54,975 bases of DNA from Nonomuraea ceibae (lineage in GTDB: Bacteria > Actinomycetota > Actinomycetes > Streptosporangiales > Streptosporangiaceae): assembly GCF_019396325.1 (NCBI RefSeq), contig NZ_JAHKRO010000063.1, forward strand, positions 1 through 54,975. Reading direction: 5' to 3'. The notes beneath the pieces were generated by a model that worked only from the letters and a program-made list of their open reading frames with translations, searched no databases and was not told the origin of the DNA. The position numbers and the translations under genes were made by a program. Below are positions 1 to 6,720 of this stretch, piece after piece; positions within the stretch are counted from its first letter, which is position 1, and each line of letters begins with the position of its first letter.

Positions 1-6
1 CGTCAT
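1..6 (-). CDS. Start of a gene leaving the window, probably the response regulator partner of the adjacent kinase
   Basis: Only ATG ACG is inside the window, read leftwards. It is preceded by GGAGGAGGG at a good ribosome-binding distance. It lies downstream of a NarL/DesK-type sensor kinase in the same orientation, where the LuxR-type response regulator normally sits. Identity is inferred from position alone. The 144 bases between this start and the kinase stop hold G/C tracts and no other gene that I can see. Confidence 0.4.
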
Positions 7-150
7 ACCCCGACCCTCCTCCGGCCCCGCCCCCCGCACCACCCGCCCCCAGGGGACCCCCCTCCCCCCTCCGGGGGACCTGCCCCCCGCATGCGCCGGG
101 CCGCTCGGCGGGGTGCCGCTCGGCGGTGGGAGGTCGCGTACGGAGGAAGG

Positions 151-1284
151 TCAGGGGAGGGTGGCGGTCAGGGTCCAGCCTTCGGGGGTGGGGCCGGCGG
201 TGAGGGTGCCGTCGGCAAGGCGGACGCGTTCGCGGAGGCCGGCGAGGCCGAGGCCGCCGCCGATCGGGAGGGCGGGGCGGGGGCCGGTGGCGGGGCCGTT
301 GCGGACGGTGACGCGGTGGGGGCCGATCTCGACGGTGACGGCGGCGCCCGGGGCGTGTTTGGCCGCGTTGGTGAGGCCTTCCTGGACGACGGCGTGGGCC
401 AGCCCGGGGACGGGGCCGGTGACGTCGAGGGTGATGCGCATGCCGGAGGCGCGGGCGCGTTCGACCAGGGCGGTGACGTCCTCGTGGACGGGGACGAGCG
501 GCGCGGTGTCGGCGTCGTCGCGGAGCACGCCGATGATCTGGTGGAGCCGTTCGGTGGCGTCGGCGGCGGCGAGGCGGAGTTCGCCGGCGGCCTTGACCTG
601 GGCGGGGTCGAGGTTCGGCGACATCTCGAGCCCGGCGGCGCGCACGGCGATGAGGGCGAGGTCGTGGCCGAGGGAGTCGTGCATGTCGCGGGCGATCCTG
701 GCGCGTTCGCGCAGGCGGGCCTGTTCGGCGGTGGAGTGGCGGGCCTGGGCGCGTTGCTGGAGGAGACGGCGGCGCAGGAGCCCGAGCAGGTACGGCACGG
801 CGTAGGTGCCGACGAGGCCGGAGGTCATGGTGACCCAGAGGGCGAGGGTGCCGCCTCTGGTAAGGACGAGGACGACGCCGATGCCGGTGGCGACGGCGGC
901 CAGGGCGAGGGCGGGCCAGACGCGGGCCAGCCGCCGTCCGGTCAGGTACGCGTACCACATGACGAACGCCGAGACCGGCAGGAGCGGGAGGATCTTGACC
1001 CCGCTGGACGGCGGCGAGAGCCAGGTGAGGTCGCTGGTGGCGAAGCCTTCGCGGAAGTCCCACGGCCCGAACGGCAGCAGCAGCGCGACGGCGGCGAGCG
1101 GCCACGGCCGGCCGACGAGGACGACCACGCCCATCAGCGCGATGCGGGGCACGGTGACCAGGGCGAAGGCGGGCAAGCCGTCGAGCGGGTCGGGGCCCAT
1201 GATGGAGACCGCGACGGACAGCAGGAACCAGAGGAGCACGTCCCGGATCACCTGTTGACGGTTCGCGCGGCGCAGTCGTTTCAC
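151..1284 (-). CDS. Two-component sensor histidine kinase, NarL/DesK type
   Basis: A 377-residue membrane kinase that would autophosphorylate and pass phosphate to a LuxR-type response regulator. About five hydrophobic segments fill residues 12-170. The HisKA_3 dimerisation helix carries the phospho-acceptor in RDMHDSLGHD (His about 202). The HATPase domain has the N box QEGLTNAAKH (about 301-310) and a GGGLGLAGLRERV G box near the end. I chose GTG at 1284 because the open frame upstream looks non-coding and because TAGCTT (minus strand, 1297-1292) ends 7 bases before it, suggesting a leaderless start. Its signal is unknown. Confidence 0.88.
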   Translation of the reverse strand: MKRLRRANRQQVIRDVLLWFLLSVAVSIMGPDPLDGLPAFALVTVPRIALMGVVVLVGRPWPLAAVALLLPFGPWDFREGFATSDLTWLSPPSSGVKILPLLPVSAFVMWYAYLTGRRLARVWPALALAAVATGIGVVLVLTRGGTLALWVTMTSGLVGTYAVPYLLGLLRRRLLQQRAQARHSTAEQARLRERARIARDMHDSLGHDLALIAVRAAGLEMSPNLDPAQVKAAGELRLAAADATERLHQIIGVLRDDADTAPLVPVHEDVTALVERARASGMRITLDVTGPVPGLAHAVVQEGLTNAAKHAPGAAVTVEIGPHRVTVRNGPATGPRPALPIGGGLGLAGLRERVRLADGTLTAGPTPEGWTLTATLP

Positions 1285-1342
1285 GGGTCCGAAGCTACCG
1301 GCGGCGCACGACCGGCCGGTGCCGCCGATGGTCGGTTCGGGA

Positions 1343-1360
1343 CCCTGACGAAAGTCAGGG
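1343..1360. promoter_or_regulatory. Palindrome CCCTGAC-GAAA-GTCAGGG, candidate operator 1
   Basis: Perfect 7-bp arms flank GAAA. It lies about 59 bp upstream of the inferred kinase transcription start, a usual activator position. A second copy with the same core and the same GTGGTGC tail lies at 1472-1491. Probably bound by the cognate response regulator (inference). Confidence 0.5.
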
Positions 1361-1471
1361 GTGGTGCGCCGTCCCCCGGTTCGGGTGGGGCTAGCACCAC
1401 CACAAAGGCGGATACCTCCACTCCTGTGCCGGGCTTCCTGAACCGGTTTGATCGAAGCAGGTCGCAGGCCG

Positions 1472-1491
1472 CCCCTGACGAAAGTCGGGGG
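1472..1491. promoter_or_regulatory. Palindrome CCCCTGAC-GAAA-GTCGGGGG, candidate operator 2
   Basis: Eight-bp arms flank GAAA, with one T.G wobble relative to copy 1 (1343-1360). It is followed by GTGGTGC, as in copy 1. Both lie in the 383-bp kinase/DedA gap (1285-1667), in which I see no gene. Confidence 0.5.
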
Positions 1492-1667
1492 TGGTGCATG
1501 CCGATCGGCCGATGTGCCGGCACCCGCGGGGTTCCTAGTTTCGGAGTGCGCTGGCCCTGACCCGGCTCGGGGAAGGGCCCGCGTTCGACCGGGGGCATCC
1601 CCGATGTCCCGTCGTCCCTCACGCCACCAGGCTTGAGAGCGCTCCTGACTGATCGGAGAACACACTG

Positions 1668-2285
1668 ATGTCCCACACCGTCCTGGAGTGGCTCCAGCAG
1701 GTGATGTCGTCACCGTGGCTGTACGTCGCGCTGTTCGCGCTGGCCCTGCTCGACGGGTTCTTCCCTGTCGTGCCGGCGGAGACCTCGGTCATCACGGCCG
1801 GGGTGTTCGCGGCGAGCGGGCAGACGAACCTGGCGCTGGTCATCGTGGTGGCGGCGCTCGGCGCGTTCTGCGGCGACCACATCTCCTACCTGCTGGGCCA
1901 CAAGGGCGGGGGCAGGCTGCGGGAGCGCAAGGCGTTCGTGTGGGCGCGCGGCGCGCTGGCGGAGCGTGGCGGGCTGGTGCTGGTCGTGGCCCGGTACATC
2001 CCGGGCGGGCGGACGGCGACGACGCTCACGATGGGCGCGGTGCGCTATCCGCTGCGGTCGTTCACGTTCTTCGACTCGATCGCGGCGGTCTCGTGGGGCG
2101 TCTATTCGGGGCTGATCGGGTTCTTCGGCGGGATGGCGTTCGAGAACGACCCGATCAAGGGTCTGCTGCTCGGCCTGGGCATCGCGCTGTCGGTCACGGC
2201 CGTCGTGGAGATCGTCCGGTGGGTCAGGAAGCGGCGCGCCATCAAGGCTTCTCCCGAGCGCCTTCCGGCGGACACGTCCGTTTGA
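1668..2285 (+). CDS. DedA family (VTT/SNARE-associated) membrane protein
   Basis: A 205-residue inner-membrane protein. The DedA/VTT pattern is visible: an early re-entrant stretch with FFPVVPAET (about 31-39), a glycine-rich GDHISYLLGHKGGGR segment near residue 75, the ARYIPGGRT motif near 107, and two further hydrophobic segments before a basic tail. DedA proteins are linked to undecaprenyl-phosphate or phospholipid flipping and proton homeostasis; which applies here is unknown. GGAG lies 9 bases before the ATG. It is divergent from the sensor kinase across a 383-bp gap. Confidence 0.88.
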   Translation: MSHTVLEWLQQVMSSPWLYVALFALALLDGFFPVVPAETSVITAGVFAASGQTNLALVIVVAALGAFCGDHISYLLGHKGGGRLRERKAFVWARGALAERGGLVLVVARYIPGGRTATTLTMGAVRYPLRSFTFFDSIAAVSWGVYSGLIGFFGGMAFENDPIKGLLLGLGIALSVTAVVEIVRWVRKRRAIKASPERLPADTSV

Positions 2286-2322
2286 CCCTTTTTGGCGACT
2301 ATCCAGGTTGAAAGGAGTGGGC

Positions 2323-3126
2323 ATGACTGTGCTGGCCGCGGTGATCGCCCTGATCGGTTCGCTGTTCTTCGCGCTCGGAGCCGCGTTGCAGCAGTTCGAA
2401 GCGGTCGGCACGGCCAAGCCCGGCCTGCTCGCCCTGCTCCGGCGGCCGCGCTGGCTCATCGGTGGCGCGTCGATCCTGGTGGGAGGCGGGTTGCACATCG
2501 TGGCGCTCGGCCTCGGCCCGCTGACGGTCGTCCAGCCGATGGGGGTGGCGAGCCTGCTGTTCGCGCTGCCGATCGCCGCCGCGCTGCACGGCCGCAGGCC
2601 GGAGCGGCGGGAGCTGGCCGCGGCGGGCGTGGTGGCCGCGGGGCTGATCGGGCTGGTGCTGCTGGTGCCGGAGTCCGACGGCCCGACCAGGCTCGACCCG
2701 TCCGGCGTGCTCACGCTGCTCGGCGTCGCCGGGGTGGCGGCGGTGCTGCTGTGGGCGGGGTCGAAGGCCGCCTCCCACGCGGGCCGGGCCGCGCTCCTGG
2801 CGACGGCCTCGGGGGTCCTCTACGGCGCCACCGCCACGCTCCTGCGGGTGCTCGTCGACGGCGGCTGGAACTGGTGGTACCTGCTGGCGCTGCCCGTCCC
2901 GGCGCTGCTGGCGCTGATGATGCTGCAGCGCGCCTACGCCGTCGGCCACTTCGGGGTGTCCTTCGCCTCGCTGCAGATCGCCGACCCGCTCACCGCCGTC
3001 GCGTTCGGCGCGCTGCTGCTCGGTGAGCCGGTGCCGACGGGGGTCCTGCCGATCGCGGCGGCGGCGCTGACCGCCGCCGGAACCGTCGCCCTGGCCCGCA
3101 CCACGCCGCTGGAGGCCAGGACATGA
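2323..3126 (+). CDS. DMT-superfamily (EamA/NIPA-like) transporter
   Basis: A 267-residue protein of eight to nine hydrophobic helices in two halves, starting MTVLAAVIALIGSLFFALGAALQQFEAV. The repeat layout and the late signature ADPLTAVAFGALLLGEPVP are typical of drug/metabolite transporters; the QQFEAV start recalls NIPA-like members. AAAGGAG sits 5 bases before ATG 2323, which I prefer over an upstream in-frame TTG at 2308. Its stop overlaps the next start by 4 bases, so it is translationally coupled to the glycosyltransferase. Substrate unknown. Confidence 0.8.
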   Translation: MTVLAAVIALIGSLFFALGAALQQFEAVGTAKPGLLALLRRPRWLIGGASILVGGGLHIVALGLGPLTVVQPMGVASLLFALPIAAALHGRRPERRELAAAGVVAAGLIGLVLLVPESDGPTRLDPSGVLTLLGVAGVAAVLLWAGSKAASHAGRAALLATASGVLYGATATLLRVLVDGGWNWWYLLALPVPALLALMMLQRAYAVGHFGVSFASLQIADPLTAVAFGALLLGEPVPTGVLPIAAAALTAAGTVALARTTPLEART

Positions 3127-4400
3127 CCGCCACAGCGCGCACCACACACGTGAAGCTCCTCCAACCTCGACACAACGGAGTCACCACCATGGCCATGCCC
3201 CTGCACGCGGTCGACGATTCGGCCGCCCTCGTCCCGGTCCCCGCCCGCCCGCGCCGCATCCTGATCTCCACCGACACCTACCCGCCCGACGTGAACGGCG
3301 CCGCCTACTTCACCCACCGGCTGGCCACCGGCCTGGCCGAGCGCGGCAACGAGGTGCACGTGGTGTGCCAGTCGGACCTGGGCCCGGCCAGCGCGGACGT
3401 GGTCGACGGGGTGATCGTGCACCGGCTGCGCTCGGCTCCGGTCCTGGTCCACCCGACCATGCGGGTGACCGTCCCGACGCGGCTGGACCGGCTCGTCGCC
3501 GCGATCGAGCCGGACGTGCTGCACACGCAGGGCCACTTCGTCGTCGGCCGGGCGGCCATCGCCGCAGCCCGCCGCCGCGACATCCCGGTGGTGGCGACCA
3601 ACCACTTCATGCCGGACAACCTCTTCCAGTTCGGCCACATCCCGGCGCGGCTGCGGGCCAAGGCCGGGCGGCTGGCCTGGCGCGACTTCGGCCGGATCTT
3701 CGGCAAGGCCGACCACATCACGACGCCGACGCCGCTGGCCGCCAAGCTGCTGAGCGACCAGGGCTTCACCCGCGAGGTGGAGGCGGTGTCGTGCGGCATC
3801 GACCTGGCCCGGTTCCAGCCTCGGGCGGAGCCGAAGGCGTGGGCGCGCAAGGCGTTCGGGCTGCCGGACCGGCCCACGGTCCTGTTCGTCGGCCGGCTCG
3901 ACGAGGAGAAGCGGCTCGACGAGATCGTCCGCGCGCTCCCGTACGTGCTGAACGACACCGACGCGCAGGTGGCGTTCGTCGGCAAGGGCAACCAGCGGGA
4001 GGTGCTGGAGCGGCTGGCCCGGCGCATCGGGGTGGGCGAGCGGACGTTCTTCCTCGGCTTCGTGCCGGACGAGAGCATGCCGCAGGCGTTCGCCGCGGCC
4101 GACGTGTTCGCCATGCCGGGCGTCGCCGAGCTGCAGAGCATCGCCACGCTGGAGGCGATGGCGTCGGGGCTGCCGGTGGTGGCGGCCGACGCGATGGCGC
4201 TGCCGCACCTGGTGGCGGGCAACGGCTACCTGTACGAGCCGGGCGACGTGATGGCGCTGGCCCGGCACCTGTCCGGCATCCTCTCGGACGACGCGCTCCG
4301 GGAGCGGCTGGGCAGGGCCAGCCGCGAGCTGGCGCTCACCCACGATCACCAGACGTCGCTCGCCCGCTTCGAGCAGATCTATGACGAGGTCACGCGATGA
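3123..4400 (+). CDS. GT4-family glycosyltransferase
   Basis: A cytoplasmic GT-B fold glycosyltransferase of 425 residues. The N-terminal half has STDTYPPDVNGAAYFTHRLA with the donor/acceptor glycine loop; the C-terminal half has LFVGRLDEEKRLDEI and the nucleotide-sugar EX7E region around ELQSIATLEAMASGLPVV. It resembles alpha-mannosyl/glucosyltransferases acting on lipids, but donor and acceptor cannot be read from sequence. ATG 3123 overlaps the previous stop (ATGA) and has GGAGG 7 bases upstream. A second start, ATG 3189 with GGAG 8 bases upstream, would remove 22 non-conserved residues. Confidence 0.85.
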   Translation: MTATARTTHVKLLQPRHNGVTTMAMPLHAVDDSAALVPVPARPRRILISTDTYPPDVNGAAYFTHRLATGLAERGNEVHVVCQSDLGPASADVVDGVIVHRLRSAPVLVHPTMRVTVPTRLDRLVAAIEPDVLHTQGHFVVGRAAIAAARRRDIPVVATNHFMPDNLFQFGHIPARLRAKAGRLAWRDFGRIFGKADHITTPTPLAAKLLSDQGFTREVEAVSCGIDLARFQPRAEPKAWARKAFGLPDRPTVLFVGRLDEEKRLDEIVRALPYVLNDTDAQVAFVGKGNQREVLERLARRIGVGERTFFLGFVPDESMPQAFAAADVFAMPGVAELQSIATLEAMASGLPVVAADAMALPHLVAGNGYLYEPGDVMALARHLSGILSDDALRERLGRASRELALTHDHQTSLARFEQIYDEVTR

Positions 4401-5104
4401 CATCCAGGCAGGACGCCCCGCAGGGCGCGATCGGGTTCGCCGTCGGCGGGACGGTGGCGGGGGCGCTGGTCGCCGTGCTCGCCCTCGGCTACGCGCAGCT
4501 CGCGCTGCCGTCGCAGCCGCTGCTGAGCGACTACGCGCTGGTGTCCGGCGGGCTGCTGCCCGTGCTGGCCGGCATGCTGGCGCTCGCGGGGGCGTGCCTG
4601 ACGCTGGCGTACGGGCTGGCCGTACGGGAGCCGGGGCGCACGGCGGCGACCAGGGTGCTGCTGCTGGCGGCGGCGGCCGGGCTGATGATGAGCGCGGTCT
4701 TCCCCACCGATCCGGGCGGGTCGGAGATCGGCACGCTGACCGGGGAGATCCACCGGTGGGCCGCCGCCGTCGTGTTCACCACGCTGCCGGTGGCCGGGTG
4801 GTCGCTGGCGCGGGGCCGGAAGGCGCTGCCGCGCTGGAACGCGGTCCGGGCGCTGAGCCTGACGTCCGTGGTCGCGCTGGCCGTCTACCTGGCGGCGCAC
4901 CCCGCCTCGTTCACCTCGGCGTGGATCGGCGGCGCCGGCTACTACGGCCTGCTGGAGCGGGCGCTGGTGGTGGCTGAGATCGCGTTGATCGTCGCCATGG
5001 CGGTGGCCGCGGGCGGACGCGCCGTCGCCGCCCGGACGCCGCTTCCCGTCCCGGCGGCCGAGCCGGTGCGGCCGCCGCAGGAGAGCGAGCGGCTGGTCGC
5101 CTGA
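4397..5104 (+). CDS. DUF998-family membrane protein
   Basis: A 235-residue protein with six or so membrane helices and the DUF998 hallmark FPTDPGG...GEIHRWAAAVVF (about 99-124). Function of the family is unknown. It is coupled to the glycosyltransferase through an ATGA overlap and is last in the DMT transporter, glycosyltransferase, DUF998 operon, suggesting a shared envelope-lipid or glycoconjugate role (inference). Confidence 0.8.
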   Translation: MTSRQDAPQGAIGFAVGGTVAGALVAVLALGYAQLALPSQPLLSDYALVSGGLLPVLAGMLALAGACLTLAYGLAVREPGRTAATRVLLLAAAAGLMMSAVFPTDPGGSEIGTLTGEIHRWAAAVVFTTLPVAGWSLARGRKALPRWNAVRALSLTSVVALAVYLAAHPASFTSAWIGGAGYYGLLERALVVAEIALIVAMAVAAGGRAVAARTPLPVPAAEPVRPPQESERLVA

Positions 5105-5154
5105 TCAGCGCGGACGACCGGCATGGTTAGACGGGCGGCGAACCGTTGCCGGGC

Positions 5155-5160
5155 TAGCGT
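5155..5160 (+). promoter_or_regulatory. -10 box TAGCGT of a leaderless promoter
   Basis: TAGCGT ends 6 bases before ATG 5167 and no ribosome-binding site precedes that ATG, so transcription probably starts at the A of the start codon. I see no clear -35. Confidence 0.5.
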
Positions 5161-5166
5161 GATCAC

Positions 5167-5964
5167 ATGCTCGTCACACGTCATTCCGAAGCCTGTTCCG
5201 TGCTCGCCGACTCCCGGTACGTGCCGCCGCCCGTGCGGCAGGGCGCGCCGGTGGGGACGCTCGCCTGGCTGCGCGCCCGGGTGTCCAGGTTCAGCTCCGG
5301 GGAGGAGCACGCGCGCCGCCGGGCGACGCTGTCGGCGCCGCTCACCCGGCTCGGCCCGGCGGCGCTGCGGGAGGCGGCCCGGTCGCTGACGGCGGCCCGG
5401 CGGGGCGAGTGGCGGGACGTGCCCACGGAGGTGCTGGGCGAGGCGCTCGGGTTCGCGGAGCCCGGCCGCCTGGCCGAGGCCGTCCGGGCGGCGGCGCCCG
5501 GCTACCTGTCCGGCGAGGAGTCCGGCGCGGCCGACGCGGCGGTGGCCGAGCTGGTGAAGCTCGCCGAGCGGGCGGCCGGGCCGGAGGACGAGCGGATCGC
5601 CCTGGTCACGCTGCTGCTGCAGGCGCACGCCTCCGTGGAGGGGCTGATCGGCAACGCGCTGGCCCACGCGGCGCCCGGCGTCGCGGTGGACGACCTGCTG
5701 CACGAGACGCTGCGGCACGACCCGCCGCTGAAGGTGACGCGGCGGGTGGACCGCGAGAGCGGGGACGAGGTGGTGATCGACCTGGTGGCCGCCAATCGCG
5801 ACCCTGAGGTGTTCGCGTCGCCGGAGCGGTTCGACCCGGCCCGCGGGGAGGCCCCGCATCTGACGTTCGGCGCCGGGCTGCGGCCCTGCCCGGCGTCACG
5901 GCACGCGCTGGCGCTGGCCGCCGGGGTGCTCGACGCGCTGGTGGAGATCGGAGCGGGACGATGA
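5167..5964 (+). CDS. Shortened cytochrome P450-like protein
   Basis: A 265-residue heme-thiolate (P450) homologue; normal bacterial P450s have about 400. Visible pieces in order: a C-helix-like EEHARRRATLSAPL (46-59), an I-helix-like LLLQAHASVEGLIG (149-162) without the usual AG-x-(D/E)-T oxygen-activating pair, the K-helix ETLR (180-183), and the heme loop FGAGLRPCPA with Cys241. The N-terminal region and the helices between C and I are reduced. It may bind heme without normal monooxygenase activity. Its stop overlaps the start of the isocitrate lyase/PEP mutase homologue, so the two are coupled. ATG 5167 appears leaderless. Confidence 0.7.
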   Translation: MLVTRHSEACSVLADSRYVPPPVRQGAPVGTLAWLRARVSRFSSGEEHARRRATLSAPLTRLGPAALREAARSLTAARRGEWRDVPTEVLGEALGFAEPGRLAEAVRAAAPGYLSGEESGAADAAVAELVKLAERAAGPEDERIALVTLLLQAHASVEGLIGNALAHAAPGVAVDDLLHETLRHDPPLKVTRRVDRESGDEVVIDLVAANRDPEVFASPERFDPARGEAPHLTFGAGLRPCPASRHALALAAGVLDALVEIGAGR

Positions 5965-6713
5965 GCGAGAGGTTCCGGGCGCTGCACCGGCCGGGCGAGC
6001 CGCTGCTGCTGCCCAACGCGTGGGACTACGGGTCGGCCGCGGTGCTGGCCGGGGAGGGGTTCGCGGCCGTCGGCACCACCAGCCTGGGCGTGTCGGCCGT
6101 GCACGGCAAGCCTGACGCGGGCGGCGCGACCAGGGACGAGACGGTGGCGCTCGCCGCGACGATGCGGACGCTGGACGTGATGGTCAGCGTCGACGTCGAG
6201 GGCGGGTTCAGCGACGACCCCGGCGAGGTGGCCGAGCTGATCGCGACCTTGGCGGGGCTGGGCGTGGCCGGGGTCAACCTGGAGGACGGCCGGGCCGACG
6301 GCACGCTGCGGCCGATCGGCGTCCACCAGGCGATCATCGAGGCGGCCCGCGGGCACGGCGTGTTCGTCAACGCGCGGACCGACACCCGCTGGCTCGGGAC
6401 CGGCGACACGCTGGAGCGGGTGCGCGCGTACGGGCACGCGGACGGCATCTTCGTGCCCGGTCTGAGCGATCTGGGGGAGATCGCCCGGCTGGTGGAGAGC
6501 ACGCCGCTGCCGGTGAACGTGCTCTACCAGCCGGGCGGCCCGTCGCTCGCCGAGCTGGCCGGGGTGGGCGTCGCCCGGGTGAGCACCGGCTCGCTGCTCT
6601 ATCGGGCGAGCCTGCGCGGCGCCCTGTCGGCGCTGCGGGCCGTACGCGGACAGGGCGAGCCGGACCTGCCCTCCTACGCGGACATCACCGCCATGCTGCC
6701 CGAGCCACGATAA
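5961..6713 (+). CDS. Isocitrate lyase/PEP mutase superfamily protein
   Basis: A 250-residue TIM-barrel enzyme of the ICL/PEPM superfamily. Motifs seen are LLLPNAWDYGSAAVLAGEGFAAVGTTS, the Mg-binding SVDVEGGFSDDP (about 75-86), GVNLEDGR (about 107-114) and FVNARTDT. It lacks the KKCGH-type active-site loop of true isocitrate lyase, so it is more like 2-methylisocitrate lyase, oxaloacetate hydrolase or PEP mutase relatives; the reaction is unresolved. It is coupled (ATGA) to the short P450-like gene. Confidence 0.82.
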   Translation: MSERFRALHRPGEPLLLPNAWDYGSAAVLAGEGFAAVGTTSLGVSAVHGKPDAGGATRDETVALAATMRTLDVMVSVDVEGGFSDDPGEVAELIATLAGLGVAGVNLEDGRADGTLRPIGVHQAIIEAARGHGVFVNARTDTRWLGTGDTLERVRAYGHADGIFVPGLSDLGEIARLVESTPLPVNVLYQPGGPSLAELAGVGVARVSTGSLLYRASLRGALSALRAVRGQGEPDLPSYADITAMLPEPR

Positions 6714-6714
6714 T
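6709..6714 (+). promoter_or_regulatory. -10 box GATAAT of a leaderless promoter
   Basis: GATAAT overlaps the TAA stop of the ICL/PEPM gene and ends 6 bases before ATG 6721. This gives the regulator its own promoter despite a 7-base gap to the upstream gene. Confidence 0.45.
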
Positions 6715-6720
6715 CGGGGC

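Noticed and set aside
1448..1636. 62-codon frame between the kinase and DedA genes
   Set aside because: No ribosome-binding site, spans the palindromic operator, and composition is not coding-like.
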